DNA of 64,000 bases, taken from NCBI RefSeq assembly GCF_014202645.1, contig NZ_JACHHG010000006.1, positions 62,001-126,000 of the forward strand. Reading direction: 5' to 3'. The stretch comes from Deinobacterium chartae (GTDB taxonomy: Bacteria > Deinococcota > Deinococci > Deinococcales > Deinococcaceae). Both the position numbers and the translations under genes were made by a program. Shown one piece after another: positions 52,859-62,661 of this stretch. How positions within the stretch are numbered: position 1 is the first letter of the stretch; each line of letters starts with the position of its first letter. The notes beneath the pieces were generated by a model. The model saw nothing but the letters and a program-made list of their open reading frames with translations, searched no databases and had not been told where the DNA came from.

Positions 52859-53353
52859 ATGCGCCCCCACCGCCCGCTTGCCTACGCACCGGCCGGCTAC
52901 CTGCAGCTCGAGCGCTACAGCTCGCTCAAACGCTTCTGGGACCTGACCGAAGGCGCCGAGCGCACCGGGCGCCGGGTCCGTCCGGTGCGCGGCGACGCAG
53001 AAGACGTGTGTCGGCGCGTGATCGAGGGCTTTGCCCTCGAGGGAGCCGGAGGCCTGGTGGACCTGGAACGCGCAGCCGCCGAGATCGAAGACGGCCTGTC
53101 CCCGCACCCGGCGCTGCTCGCCCTGGCCGCTGCCGATCCGGAACCGCTCAAGGCCCTGCTGAGCGAGGCCTACCGCCTCGAGATCAGCTTCGCACTGGCC
53201 TTTACCCGCGCGCGCGACCTGGTTCTTAAAGCCACCAGCGCGTACAAGCCCCTCGAGGCACCCGGACCGCTGCCCGGTCTGAGCTTCGTGCCCAGACGTT
53301 TCTCGAGGGACGAACTGCGTTTCATGCTGCACCGGGCCTGCGGTCTGGGCTGA
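52859..53353 (+). CDS. Conserved protein of unknown function
   Basis: A soluble 164-residue protein with predicted alpha helices ([22 protein letters not shown], then [20 protein letters not shown]) and no signal peptide. I do not recognise a family. It is divergent from the acyl-CoA dehydrogenase (137 bp between the starts). The leaderless -10 decides the start; an out-of-frame ATG at 52855 is a decoy. Confidence 0.6.
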   Translation: MRPHRPLAYAPAGYLQLERYSSLKRFWDLTEGAERTGRRVRPVRGDAEDVCRRVIEGFALEGAGGLVDLERAAAEIEDGLSPHPALLALAAADPEPLKALLSEAYRLEISFALAFTRARDLVLKATSAYKPLEAPGPLPGLSFVPRRFSRDELRFMLHRACGLG

Positions 53354-53362
53354 TGGCTGCTC

Positions 53363-53401
53363 GGTGTCTGCTCTCGGTGCCTGCTCTCGGTGCCTGCTCT
53401 C
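53363..53401. repeat. Three tandem 13-bp repeats (GGTGCCTGCTCTC)
   Basis: Copies start at 53363, 53376 and 53389; the first differs by one base (GGTGTCTGCTCTC). A partial copy precedes (GGCTGCTC). The repeat begins a few bases after the stop of the previous gene and fills part of a 230-bp gap without other genes. Confidence 0.8.
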
Positions 53402-53539
53402 GGCGCTCTGCGCGGTCCCGGGGGCACGCCTCGATCGCCTCTGCGGCCCGATCCGCGCGGGCAGGGCGGCGGCACGCTCCCAGCGGGTTCACGGGGCGGC
53501 CGCTCTGCCCGGCTCTTACCCCGGGTCACCGCACAGCGC

Positions 53540-53566
53540 GGGGCGGGCCCGCCTTAAGCCCGCCCC
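53540..53566. terminator. Hairpin between convergent genes
   Basis: GGGGCGGGC/GCCCGCCCC stem with a 9-nt loop, followed by TTTG on the plus strand. It lies between the unknown protein and the convergent SDR gene. Confidence 0.5.
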
Positions 53567-53584
53567 TTTGTCCCAGCGCCCGGT

Positions 53585-54337
53585 TCAGCGGGCCAGGTAG
53601 CCGCCGTCCACCGGATAGTAGGCACCGGTCACAAAGCTGGCGCGGTCGCTGCTGAGCCACACCACCAGTTCGGCCACCTCCTCGGGCAATCCCAGGCGGC
53701 CGATCGGGTGCAGCGTCACCAGGCCCTGTCGCGCCTCGTCGTTCAGGTTCTGCAGCAGCGGGGTGTCGATGTAACCGGGTCCGACCGCGTTGATGCGCAG
53801 GCCATAGGCACCGTACTCGAGGGCCGCCGTCCGGGTGAGGCCGACCACGCCGTGTTTGGCCGCGACGTATCCGGCTGCTCCGGCCGTACCGACCTGCCCC
53901 AGGATCGAGGCCATGTTGATGATGCTGCCCCCGCCCGCCGCGAGCATCGCCGGAATCTGGGCATGCATGGCATAGAACACGCCAGACAGGTTCAGCTCGA
54001 TCACCTTCTGCCAGCCCGCGACGCTCAGGTCACCGACCGGGTTCAGCTCTCCCCCGATCCCGGCGTTGTTGCAAGCGACGTGCAGCGCGCCGAAACGCTC
54101 GAGGGCCGCCCGCACGAGCGCCTCGTGGTCCTCGGGCCTCGAGGCGTCAGCGCGCACGAACAGCACCTCGGCCTGAGGGGTGGCCTGCTGGATCAGTTGG
54201 GCGGTTTCCTGGCCGCCCTGTTCGCTGATGTCCGAGATGACCACGCGCGCCCCCTCGCGGGCGTAGGCCAGGGCGATGGCGCGACCGATTCCCGATCCTG
54301 CGCCGGTGACGAGAGCGACCTTGTTCTGTAAGTCCAT
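53585..54337 (-). CDS. Short-chain dehydrogenase/reductase (classical SDR)
   Basis: The 250-residue enzyme has the cofactor motif TGAGSGIG (11-18), Asp in ISDISE favouring NAD, NNAG in ACNNAGIG, the catalytic Ser in NMASILG and YVAAKHG with Tyr/Lys, and the C-terminal PVDGGYLAR. It resembles glucose/3-oxoacyl-ACP reductase-type SDRs. The ATG at 54337 has GGAGGTATGAG upstream; the open frame continues upstream without a better start. Confidence 0.92.
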   Translation of the reverse strand: MDLQNKVALVTGAGSGIGRAIALAYAREGARVVISDISEQGGQETAQLIQQATPQAEVLFVRADASRPEDHEALVRAALERFGALHVACNNAGIGGELNPVGDLSVAGWQKVIELNLSGVFYAMHAQIPAMLAAGGGSIINMASILGQVGTAGAAGYVAAKHGVVGLTRTAALEYGAYGLRINAVGPGYIDTPLLQNLNDEARQGLVTLHPIGRLGLPEEVAELVVWLSSDRASFVTGAYYPVDGGYLAR

Positions 54338-54433
54338 ACGCTCATACCTCCAGAGTCCAACGTCTGAGCCGAACCTAACCGCCAAACCACGCGCAGCACA
54401 AGGACAAAACTCCTTGGGCTCCGCCTGCAGCGC

Positions 54434-55141
54434 TTAATGGTCGCGGCGCGAGAAGCTCCACACGCCCAGCAACAGGGCAACCAGGGCGACCGCCGCGCTG
54501 TAGACCAGCAGTTCGGGCACGGTGGGGCCGCCTCCCCGCATTTCCGAAGGGGCCACAACGTAGCCGCCCAGCGACCACGGCCACCAGCGCCCGTACACGC
54601 TGTCCACCACGAAAAATCCGGCTATGGTCGCTGCCGTTCCCACCCCGCTGGGAGCCAGAAAGCTGGAAAACCGGAAAGCCAGCGCAAGCAGGATGAGCGC
54701 TACGGCAAAGCCGCTTACCCACAGCTTCAGTGCGTCGCCCAGCAGGTTCTGAACCGTCCAGCTCCCCTCGAGGGCATAGGGCAGCGCCTCGCCGGCCAGC
54801 ACCATACCACCGACCAGCAGCAGGTTGGCGGCCAGGGTGAGCAGCAGCAGCAGGCCCGCCTTGCGCAGGTACAGACGCCAGCGGGGCTGCGGCAGGGTGA
54901 GAGCCATCCTCCAGCTGCCCGAGGTGTGCTCTACCCCGGTCAGTTGCGAGGCCAGCAGCGCGATCAGCATCGGCATCGAAAGCAGCGCCCAGATCAGCTC
55001 GCCGTTGAGCAAGAAGGCGTCCCATTGGCCCGCATTGCGTTCGCGCTGGGCCAGCCACGCCAGCAGCGCGGTCACCAGCGGAGCCGCCAGCACCCCGGGC
55101 CATACCAGCGTACGCTTCAGTTTCAGCAGTTCGCTGCTCAT
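54434..55141 (-). CDS. ABC-2 type exporter permease
   Basis: A 235-residue membrane protein with six hydrophobic segments and the layout of the lantibiotic-immunity/BcrB-type permeases (MSSELLKLKRTLVWPGVLAAP at the start). It pairs with the ATPase encoded upstream; the genes overlap by 4 bases (ATGA). A role in export of a peptide, antibiotic or lipid is inferred from the family. Confidence 0.85.
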   Translation of the reverse strand: MSSELLKLKRTLVWPGVLAAPLVTALLAWLAQRERNAGQWDAFLLNGELIWALLSMPMLIALLASQLTGVEHTSGSWRMALTLPQPRWRLYLRKAGLLLLLTLAANLLLVGGMVLAGEALPYALEGSWTVQNLLGDALKLWVSGFAVALILLALAFRFSSFLAPSGVGTAATIAGFFVVDSVYGRWWPWSLGGYVVAPSEMRGGGPTVPELLVYSAAVALVALLLGVWSFSRRDH

Positions 55142-56031
55142 GCGCGCACCCCCTGGCCCGAACCGGTCAGGTCGAAATAGCGCTCCTCGAGGCCGGGACC
55201 GTCCGGCTCGAGGCGGTGCAGGTCCACCCCGCCCAGCACCAGCGCGCGCGCGACCAGCGCAGCTTCGGCCCGCAGGGTCAGGGTATTGCCGCTGACCTGC
55301 ACGTCCGGATCGAGGGCGATCAGCAGGCGGGCAGCGGTGGGAGCGTCGTCCACCTCGACCCGCAGCAGGCCCCGGGTCTGCTCGAGCAGGGCGGCCATCT
55401 CGCCCTGGAAGGTCAGACAGCCGCCCGACATCAGCCCGACGTGGGTGGCGAGCTGCTGGACCTCACCCAGCAGGTGGCTGGAGACCATCAGGGTGTGGCC
55501 CATGCCGTTCAGCTCGGACAGCAGCGTGCGCATGTCGCGCATGCCCTGGGGATCGAGGCCGTTTTGCGGTTCGTCAAGGATCAGAACCTGCGGATCTCCG
55601 AGCAGGGCCAGCGCAATGCCCAGCCGCTGGCGCATGCCCAGCGAGTAGCGCCCGACCAGCCGCTTCGCCACTGCCCCCAGGCCCACCACCTCGAGGACCT
55701 CGTGCATGCGCGCGGGAGTGGCTCCGAGGTCGGCGGCGTACACCCGCAGGTTATCGAGGCCGCTGAGGTGCGGGTACAGCGCGGGAGACTCGATCAGCGC
55801 GCCCAGGCTGCGGCGGGCCTGGGGGCGGCGGGCGTCCTGCCCGGCAATCCAGACGCTGCCGCCGCTGGGGCGGGCAAGCCCGGTGAGCAGGCGCAAGGTG
55901 GTGGTCTTGCCCGCGCCGTTGGGGCCGAGCAGGGCGTAAATGGAGCCGCGTGGCACCTCGAGGTCGATGCCGCTCAGGACCGTGTGGGAGCCGTAGCGCT
56001 TGGCGAGGCCCCGGGTTTCAATGACGTTCAT
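55138..56031 (-). CDS. ABC transporter ATPase (BcrA/CcmA type)
   Basis: The ATPase has 297 residues with Walker A GPNGAGKTTT (36-45), the signature YSLGMRQRLG, Walker B VLILDEP and the His-switch MVSSHLL. Residues 230-297 form the C-terminal extension with a small beta domain found in drug and lantibiotic exporters. It is the first gene of a two-gene exporter operon, divergent from cydA (243 bp). Confidence 0.93.
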   Translation of the reverse strand: MNVIETRGLAKRYGSHTVLSGIDLEVPRGSIYALLGPNGAGKTTTLRLLTGLARPSGGSVWIAGQDARRPQARRSLGALIESPALYPHLSGLDNLRVYAADLGATPARMHEVLEVVGLGAVAKRLVGRYSLGMRQRLGIALALLGDPQVLILDEPQNGLDPQGMRDMRTLLSELNGMGHTLMVSSHLLGEVQQLATHVGLMSGGCLTFQGEMAALLEQTRGLLRVEVDDAPTAARLLIALDPDVQVSGNTLTLRAEAALVARALVLGGVDLHRLEPDGPGLEERYFDLTGSGQGVRA

Positions 56032-56164
56032 GCGCTCATCGTGTCGTCTGCGGGAGCGTCGCGGCGTCTGTTCCAGGAGGTATGACCGGGCCTGTCCGGG
56101 GCGTATGGCCTGCCGAATTGCCCGGGGTGTGTCCTGACTCTCGGGTTTTTTGTCCCTGTAACTT

Positions 56165-56274
56165 CCATAACCCTCGAGGTAAAATAAAATTTACGAGACA
56201 TTTCATTGATTTCGCGCATTTTGCTTAGGACTTTCGTACTTTGAGATTTCTTTCCCAAGGTCGAAACTGTTTTC
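56165..56274 (+). promoter_or_regulatory. AT-rich promoter region of cydAB
   Basis: A strikingly AT-rich patch (TAAAATAAAATTTACG, then TTGATTTCGCGCATTTTGC, TACTTTGAGATTTC) lies within 110 bp of the cydA start. Candidate -35/-10 pairs are TTGATT (56206-56211) with GACTTT and TTGCTT (56221-56226) with AGATTT. None is perfect, so an activator or oxygen-responsive control is possible. No standard FNR or ArcA box was found. Confidence 0.4.
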
Positions 56275-57666
56275 ATGGAAGCTCTTGATCTGGCACGCTG
56301 GCAGTTCGGCTTGACCACGGTCGTTCACTTTCTTTTCGTGCCCCTCTCGATGGGTCTTTCGGTGCTGCTTGCCGTGATGTACTCCATCTATTACCGCACC
56401 GGCGACGCGGCTTACAAACGGCTCAGCCAGTTCTTCGGCAAGCTGTTTGTCATCAACTTCGCACTGGGTACGGCCACCGGCATCGTGCAGGAGTTCCAGT
56501 TCGGCATGAACTGGTCCGAGTACTCGCGTTTCGTGGGCGACGTGTTCGGCGTACCGCTCGCCATCGAAGCCCTGGCGGCCTTCTTCCTCGAGTCGACCTT
56601 CTTGGGACTGTGGATCTTCGGCTGGAACCGCATCCCGCGCGCTTTGCACCTCGCCTCGATCTGGCTGGTGGCCCTAGGAGCCCACCTCTCGGCCCTGTGG
56701 ATTTTGGTTGCCAACGCCTTTATGCAGATGCCGGTCGGTTACACCATCGAAAACGGCCGGGCCCGCATGACCGACTTTTTGGCCCTGGTCCTGAGCGAAC
56801 AGGTCCAGACCCAAGTTCCGCACGTCCTGATCGCAGGCCTGATCGTGGGCGGCTTCTTCGTGCTGGGCATCTCGGCCTGGCACCTGCTGCGCCGCAGCCA
56901 CGTTGAGCTGTTTGGTAAATCGCTCAAGCTCGCGCTGATCGTCACCACCGTCGCCTCGCTGGCCGCCGCGACCAGCGGGCACCAGCAGGCCCAGCACGTC
57001 GCCAAAAACCAGCCGATGAAGCTCGCCGCCATGGAAGGCCTGTGGGAAACCGAGCAGCCCGCCGCCTTCTCGCTGTTTGGCATCATCGACCAGGCAGGCC
57101 GCCAGACCCTGCGCGAGGTCAAACTGCCCCACATGCTCTCGGTGCTTGCCGCCAACAACACCACCGCCGAGGTCAAAGGCCTCAACGACCTTCAGCGGGA
57201 ATACGAGGCCAAGTACGGCCCCGGCGACTACACTCCGCCGGTCGCAATCACCTACTGGGCGTTCCGGGTCAAGGTGGGCCTGGGCATGGCCTTCATCGCG
57301 CTGTCGCTGTGGGGGCTGTGGCTGTGGTGGCGCGGCCGCCTCGAGGTGAGCCCGCTGTTCCTGCGGCTCGGCCTGCTGTTCGTGTTCCTGCCCTTCGTGG
57401 CCACCTCGGCCGGCTGGATCGTGGCCGAGATGGGCCGTCAGCCTTGGGTGGTCTACGGATTGCTCGAAACCGCCGCCGCCGTCTCGCTGAGCGTTACCCC
57501 CACCTACCTGTGGATCACCCTGATCGGCTTCGGGCTGCTGTACGCCGCCCTGGTCGCCCTCGAGGCGTACCTGTTCTCGCGCCATATCCGCGAAGTGCCC
57601 GCCCCCGAGGCCAAGCCGCACGCCCAACCGCGCCCCGCCCTGCCCCAGGCCGAGCCGGTTTACTGA
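56275..57666 (+). CDS. cydA: Cytochrome bd quinol oxidase subunit I
   Basis: The 463-residue heme subunit has the conserved heme b595 ligand His 18 (ARWQFGLTTVVHFLF), LGTATGIVQEFQFGMNW, HLSALWILVANAFMQ and GRQPW (WIVAEMGRQPWVVYGLL). It is shorter than the E. coli protein (522), so it belongs to the short Q-loop class. It oxidises quinol and reduces oxygen at low tension in the cytoplasmic membrane. It is encoded directly before cydB. The RBS is weak (CCCAAGG). Confidence 0.96.
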   Translation: MEALDLARWQFGLTTVVHFLFVPLSMGLSVLLAVMYSIYYRTGDAAYKRLSQFFGKLFVINFALGTATGIVQEFQFGMNWSEYSRFVGDVFGVPLAIEALAAFFLESTFLGLWIFGWNRIPRALHLASIWLVALGAHLSALWILVANAFMQMPVGYTIENGRARMTDFLALVLSEQVQTQVPHVLIAGLIVGGFFVLGISAWHLLRRSHVELFGKSLKLALIVTTVASLAAATSGHQQAQHVAKNQPMKLAAMEGLWETEQPAAFSLFGIIDQAGRQTLREVKLPHMLSVLAANNTTAEVKGLNDLQREYEAKYGPGDYTPPVAITYWAFRVKVGLGMAFIALSLWGLWLWWRGRLEVSPLFLRLGLLFVFLPFVATSAGWIVAEMGRQPWVVYGLLETAAAVSLSVTPTYLWITLIGFGLLYAALVALEAYLFSRHIREVPAPEAKPHAQPRPALPQAEPVY

Positions 57667-57679
57667 GGAGGTTTTGGAC

Positions 57680-58702
57680 ATGGACCTTGAAACCCTGTGG
57701 TTCATCCTGATCGCGCTGCTGTTCACCGGCTACTTCTTCCTCGAGGGCTTCGACTTCGGGGTGGGCATCCTCTACCGCTTCCTGCCCGGGGACCGCACCG
57801 AGCGCAGCATGATGCGCTCGGCGATCGGGCCGCACTGGGACGCCAACGAGGTGTGGCTCATCACGGCGGGCGGCGCCATGTTCGCCGCCTTCCCGGACTG
57901 GTACGCCACGCTGTTCAGCGGGTTCTACCTGCCGCTGTTTCTCATCGTGGTGGCCTTGATCGTGCGCATCGTCGGCATCGAGCTGCGCGGCAAGATGTTC
58001 TCCGAACGCAGCCGCAGCTGGTGCGACGCGCTGTTTTTCCTGGGCTCGCTGCTGCCCGCCTTCTTGTGGGGCGTGGCGATCACCAACATCGTGCGCGGCG
58101 TGCCCATCGACGCCTCCATGACCTACACCGGCACGCTGCTCACCCTGCTGAGCCCCTATGCCCTGCTGGGCGGCGTGGTGTCCACGCTGGTCTTCACCCT
58201 GCACGGCGCGCTGTTCTTGTCCATGCGGGTCGAGGGAGAGCTGGCCGAGCGGGCCCGCCGCACCGCACGGTCCCTGTGGTGGCCCGCCGCCCTCGCCCTG
58301 GGCACCTTCGCACTGCTCGGTTACCGCGAGACCGTGCTGTTTGAGCGCATGGGCCTGGTCCCCGGCACCCTGCCCCTCATGGCCGTGCTGTCGTTCGTCG
58401 CCTGCTACGTGTTCATCCACGCCCGTAAGGCGGTGTGGGCCTTTGCCAGCGGCGGAGCCACCATCGTGCTGGGCACGGTCGTCGCCTTCGAGGGCCTGTT
58501 TCCCCGGGTGATGGTCTCCAGCCTGGGCCCGCAGTACGACCTGACCATCCGCAACGCCTCCTCGAGCGAATACACGCTGCAGGTGATGCTGCTCGTCGCC
58601 CTGACCCTGCTTCCCCTGGTGCTGGGCTACCAGGCCTGGACCTACTGGATCTTCCGCCAGCGCGTCACCCGGCGCAGCGTGGAACTCGAGGGAAGCCACT
58701 GA
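57680..58702 (+). CDS. cydB: Cytochrome bd quinol oxidase subunit II
   Basis: The 340-residue membrane protein starts MDLETLWFILIALLFTGYFFLEGFDFGVG, the typical CydB N-terminus, and has GPHWDANEVWLITAGGAMFAAFP. It forms the heterodimer with CydA. The ATG at 57680 has GAGGAGG at a good distance; an in-frame TTG six bases upstream is less likely. Confidence 0.96.
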   Translation: MDLETLWFILIALLFTGYFFLEGFDFGVGILYRFLPGDRTERSMMRSAIGPHWDANEVWLITAGGAMFAAFPDWYATLFSGFYLPLFLIVVALIVRIVGIELRGKMFSERSRSWCDALFFLGSLLPAFLWGVAITNIVRGVPIDASMTYTGTLLTLLSPYALLGGVVSTLVFTLHGALFLSMRVEGELAERARRTARSLWWPAALALGTFALLGYRETVLFERMGLVPGTLPLMAVLSFVACYVFIHARKAVWAFASGGATIVLGTVVAFEGLFPRVMVSSLGPQYDLTIRNASSSEYTLQVMLLVALTLLPLVLGYQAWTYWIFRQRVTRRSVELEGSH

Positions 58703-58799
58703 TCCCTGGCTCCTGCAGCCGGGCAAACATGAAGCCCTGCCCAGCCTGCACTGAACATCCGCCGCCCGAGGCAGGGCAGCATGACACTGGGAGGACGTT

Positions 58800-60488
58800 T
58801 TGAAAAGGTTGATGCGCGAGGCCGCCGTTCGGCCCCTGATCGCGACCACCGCACTTCTGGGCCTGCTGATGGCCGCCGCCACGGTGGCGCAGTGGTGGGG
58901 TTTCGCGCAGGCCGTGAACCTCGCCTTCCTCGAGGGGCAGCCGCTGATCACCCTGGGGCCGACGCTGGCGCTGATGATCCTGGCCTTCGCGCTGCGCGCC
59001 CTGCTGGGCTGGGCCCGCGAGGTGGTGGGGCAACGCGCGGCAGCGGCCGTCAAGCGCGACTTCCGTTCGCGGCTGGCCGCACGGCTGGTCCAGCTGGGCC
59101 CGGCCTACACCGGCGGGGAGCGCAGCGGCGAGCTTGCCACGGCCCTGACCGAGGGCGTGGAAAAGCTCGATGCCTTCTACGCCCGTTTCGTGCCGCAAGC
59201 AGCCCTGACCGCCGCCATCCCGCCGCTGATCGCGCTGGCGGTCTTCCGGATCGACTGGCCCAGCGGGCTGCTGCTGGCCTTGACCGGTCCGCTGATTCCC
59301 GTGTTCATGTGGCTGGTCGGCACGCTGGCCGAGGGGGCCAGCCGCGCCCAATGGCTGGCCTTGTCCCGGCTGGGCGCGCACTTCGTGGACCGCCTGCAGA
59401 ACCTACCGCTGCTGACCGCTTACGGGCGCGTTCCCAGCCAACGCGAGGAGTTCGCGCGGGTGGGCGAGGCCTACCGCGCCAGCACCCTGAAGGTGCTGCG
59501 GGTTGCCTTTCTCTCGGGCTTCATCCTCGAGTTGGCCGCCACGCTCTCTACCGCGCTGGTCGCGGTCACGGTGGGCGTGCGGGTTCTGGGCGGGCACCTG
59601 GATTTTCTTCCGGCGCTGTTCGTGCTGCTGCTGACCCCCGAGTTCTTCGCGCCGCTACGCCAGCTCGGGGCCGACCACCACGCCGGCATGGAGGGCAGCG
59701 CCGCTGCCGTGCGGCTGTACGACGTTCTAAACGCCCCGGCGGCCCAAAGCGGAAGTGAGGCGGCCCCCGACCCCGCCGGAGGCGTGTTCGTCGAGCGGCT
59801 CACCCTGCGTTACGGGGAGGCCGCAGCCCTCGAGGACCTGACCCTGAGTTTCCCGCCCGGTTCGAGAACCGCGCTGGTGGGTCCGAGCGGAGCGGGCAAG
59901 AGCTCGCTGCTCGCCGCACTGCTGCTGTTCGTACGTCCCCAGCAGGGTGTCTTGCGGGTCGGGAGCACCCCGCTGGACACGGTCTCTCCCGAGGCGTGGC
60001 GCGAGCGGGTGGCCCTGGTGCCGCAACGCCCGGTGCTGTTCGCCGGCACCCTCGCCGAAAACCTGCGCATCAGCCGCCCCGGTGCGGACGACCGTGCGCT
60101 GTGGGCCGCCCTCGAGGCGGCCGGCGCCGCCGCTTTCGCGAAAGAAGGCGGCGGGCTGGACATGCGCCTCGAGGAGGGCGGCCGCAACCTGTCGGGCGGT
60201 CAGCGCCAGCGGGTGGCCATCGCACGGGCTTTTCTGAAGGACGCTCCGCTGCTGCTGCTCGACGAACCGACCTCGCAGCTCGACGAGGCAGCCGCCGCAG
60301 ACTTACGCGAGGCCCTCGAGACGCTTGCGCAGGGCCGTACCGTGATCGAGGTCGCTCACCGCGCAGACGCTGCCCGGGCCGCCGACCGCGTGGTGTTCCT
60401 GGAACGCGGGCGGCTGATGGCGGTGGGCACCCACCCCGAACTGCTGGCCCGCTCGGAAGCGTACCGCCGCGCCTGGGAGGCGGCGTGA
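58800..60488 (+). CDS. cydD: Heterodimeric ABC exporter subunit CydD
   Basis: The 562-residue half transporter joins a six-helix transmembrane domain (1-320) to an ABC ATPase with Walker A GPSGAGKSS (about 360), signature LSGGQRQRVAIARA and Walker B LLLLDEP. CydDC exports glutathione/cysteine or moves heme and is needed for cytochrome bd assembly. The TTG start has GGGAGG five bases upstream; an ATG 12 bases later is an alternative. The stop overlaps the cydC start (GTGA). Confidence 0.92.
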   Translation: MKRLMREAAVRPLIATTALLGLLMAAATVAQWWGFAQAVNLAFLEGQPLITLGPTLALMILAFALRALLGWAREVVGQRAAAAVKRDFRSRLAARLVQLGPAYTGGERSGELATALTEGVEKLDAFYARFVPQAALTAAIPPLIALAVFRIDWPSGLLLALTGPLIPVFMWLVGTLAEGASRAQWLALSRLGAHFVDRLQNLPLLTAYGRVPSQREEFARVGEAYRASTLKVLRVAFLSGFILELAATLSTALVAVTVGVRVLGGHLDFLPALFVLLLTPEFFAPLRQLGADHHAGMEGSAAAVRLYDVLNAPAAQSGSEAAPDPAGGVFVERLTLRYGEAAALEDLTLSFPPGSRTALVGPSGAGKSSLLAALLLFVRPQQGVLRVGSTPLDTVSPEAWRERVALVPQRPVLFAGTLAENLRISRPGADDRALWAALEAAGAAAFAKEGGGLDMRLEEGGRNLSGGQRQRVAIARAFLKDAPLLLLDEPTSQLDEAAAADLREALETLAQGRTVIEVAHRADAARAADRVVFLERGRLMAVGTHPELLARSEAYRRAWEAA

Positions 60489-62149
60489 ACGGCGAACTGC
60501 GCACCGTCATGCAGGTGTTCTTGCGCCAGCGCGGGCGTGTGGCGGGTTCGGTGGCGCTGGGGGCTGGCATGATCTTGGCCAGTGTGGGGCTGATGTTCGC
60601 CTCGGGCTACCTGATCTCACGGGCCGCGCAACACCCGCCGATCTTGCACCTGATGGTGGTCATCACCTCGGTGCGCTTCTTCGGCGTTTCGCGCGCGGCG
60701 CTGCGCTACGCCGAACGCCTGGTGTCGCACGACCTGACCTTTCGGGCGCTGGCCGGCCTGCGCGAGCGCGCCTTCGTGGCCCTGACCCGCCGCTCCCCGC
60801 TCGAACTGCTCTCGCGGCGTTCGGGTGACCTGCTGGGCCGGGTGCGCTCCGACGTGGACACGCTGCAAAACGCCTACCTGCGGATGCTGGCTCCTGCGGT
60901 GGTGGCCGGAGTCGTGAGTGCGCTCACGGCCGCGCTGCTCGCCTTCGTCTCGCCGCTGCTCGCCGCCCTGCTGCTGGCGCTGCTGGCCACCGGCGGCGTG
61001 CTGCTGCCGCTGCTGAGCGAACGGCTGGCCCGCCGCTGGAACCGCGAGGCCGCCGAGCTCCGCGCCCGCTACGACGCGGACCTGCTCGAGGGCATCCAGG
61101 GCCTGAGCGACCTGCTCGCCTCCGGCGCGGGCGGAGCGTTTCTCGGGCGGCTGGAGCGCACGTCGCGGCAACTCGAGGCGCTGCAGCGCCGCAACGCCGC
61201 CCTGGGCGGTCTGATGGGTGCCCTGAGCGGGCTGATGGGCCATTTGGGCCTGCTGGCGGCCCTGCTGGTGCTGGTTCCGCAGGTCTCGGGCGGCAGCGTG
61301 CCAGGAGCGCTGCTCGCCGCCTGCGCGCTGGGCGTGCTGGCCTCGTTCGAGGCGGTGGCGAACCTGCCCGCCGCCTACCAGTTCCGCGAAAGCGCCCGGG
61401 TCGCCGCCGCGCGCCTGCACGACCTCGAGCGTGCTCCCCAGGCGCTCCTTGACCCCCCGCAGCCCCTGCCCCTGCCTCGGGACGCCACCTTGCGCCTCGA
61501 GCAGGTGAGTGCGGCGTACGGCAAGCGCACGGTCTTGCACGAGGTCGAGCTGACCGTACGTCCGGGCGAGCGCATCGGCCTCACCGGACCCTCAGGCAGC
61601 GGAAAAACCACCCTGGCCGCCCTGCTGCTGCGCTTTTTGGATCCCACCTCGGGCCGCATTACCCTGGGCGGGGTGGATCTGCGCGACCTCGAGCTCGAAA
61701 AGGCGCGGGCGCAAATCGCCTGGATGCCGCAGGAAGCTCCGCTGCTCGAGGGCACCCTGCGCGCCAACTTGCGGCTGGGGAACGCCTCGGTGAGCGATCT
61801 CGAACTCGAGGAGCTGCTGCACGAACTGCGTCTGGAAGCGCTGCTGACGCGCGCGGGCGGCCTGAGCGGCTGGCTGGGCGAAGGCGGAGCCCGGCTTTCC
61901 GGCGGGGAACGTCAGCGGGTGGCGCTGGCGCGCGCCCTGCTGCGCGACGCACCGATTGTGCTGCTCGACGAACCGACCGCCCACCTTGACCCGGTGACCG
62001 AGCGCGCCGTGCTCAGCGCCATCGAGCGGCGGTTGAACGGGCGCAGCCTGCTCCTGATCACGCACCGTCCGGCCCCGCTCGCCCTCGCCTCGAGGCACGT
62101 GCGCCTCGAGGCGGGACGGCTGCGTGAATTTCAGGCGGCTATGGACTGA
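60485..62149 (+). CDS. cydC: Heterodimeric ABC exporter subunit CydC
   Basis: The partner half transporter has 554 residues: transmembrane domain (1-330) with [21 protein letters not shown], typical of CydC, and an ABC domain with Walker [10 protein letters not shown] (about 370), [14 protein letters not shown] and a Walker B. The GTG start is fixed by overlap with cydD; the upstream part of the frame is shadow. It completes the cydABDC cluster. Confidence 0.93.
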   Translation: MNGELRTVMQVFLRQRGRVAGSVALGAGMILASVGLMFASGYLISRAAQHPPILHLMVVITSVRFFGVSRAALRYAERLVSHDLTFRALAGLRERAFVALTRRSPLELLSRRSGDLLGRVRSDVDTLQNAYLRMLAPAVVAGVVSALTAALLAFVSPLLAALLLALLATGGVLLPLLSERLARRWNREAAELRARYDADLLEGIQGLSDLLASGAGGAFLGRLERTSRQLEALQRRNAALGGLMGALSGLMGHLGLLAALLVLVPQVSGGSVPGALLAACALGVLASFEAVANLPAAYQFRESARVAAARLHDLERAPQALLDPPQPLPLPRDATLRLEQVSAAYGKRTVLHEVELTVRPGERIGLTGPSGSGKTTLAALLLRFLDPTSGRITLGGVDLRDLELEKARAQIAWMPQEAPLLEGTLRANLRLGNASVSDLELEELLHELRLEALLTRAGGLSGWLGEGGARLSGGERQRVALARALLRDAPIVLLDEPTAHLDPVTERAVLSAIERRLNGRSLLLITHRPAPLALASRHVRLEAGRLREFQAAMD

Positions 62150-62170
62150 TCCGCCGCTGGAAATCCGGAC

Positions 62171-62644
62171 TCAGCGGGGGGTGAAGGTGAAGACGTCGGC
62201 GTGAGCTCCGCGCAGCACGCTGTGCGTGTGGCGACCCAGGTAGCTGCGTCCCGTCACCGCCTCCAGAGCGCCCCACACCGCTCCCAGCGTGAAGGTGCAC
62301 AGGCGCTCCGATCCCTGCGGCTCTCCTGCGGTGCACAAGGTTTCCTTAGCCTCGATCACCACGTCCTCGCCCTGGGTGTAAGCCCGCTCGATCCGGCACA
62401 AGCGGGTGCCGTTCACACCCAGCGCCTCGTCCAGGGCCACCGCGAGCTGTTCGATCGGCAAGTGGCTGCCCCTGAGCCCCAGCTGCGTGGCCAGCTGTTG
62501 ACCGCGCACCCTGCCGGCGCGCACGAACACCACGGCGGCGCCGTCGGGGCCCAGGGTATCCTCGACTCCGGTGATGATCGCCTTGAAGCAGACGATGCTG
62601 CCAAAATCACCCAGAACGCTGCGAACCGAAGAGGAAGTGGTCAT
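62171..62644 (-). CDS. Conserved protein of the roadblock/GTPase operon, V4R-like
   Basis: A 157-residue protein (MTTSSSVRSVLGDFGSIVCF). Its C-terminal half (LGAVWGALEAVTGRSYLGRH, then HADVFTFTP) and general layout recall the V4R (hydrocarbon-binding) ligand domain, but the family match is not certain. It has four cysteines, which could bind metal. The ATG at 62644 has GAGGGAG upstream; the upstream GTG at 62665 overlaps the roadblock stop (GTGA), so coupling is possible. It ends a four-gene signalling operon. Confidence 0.65.
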   Translation of the reverse strand: MTTSSSVRSVLGDFGSIVCFKAIITGVEDTLGPDGAAVVFVRAGRVRGQQLATQLGLRGSHLPIEQLAVALDEALGVNGTRLCRIERAYTQGEDVVIEAKETLCTAGEPQGSERLCTFTLGAVWGALEAVTGRSYLGRHTHSVLRGAHADVFTFTPR

Positions 62645-62661
62645 CACGCGCTCCCTCGCGC

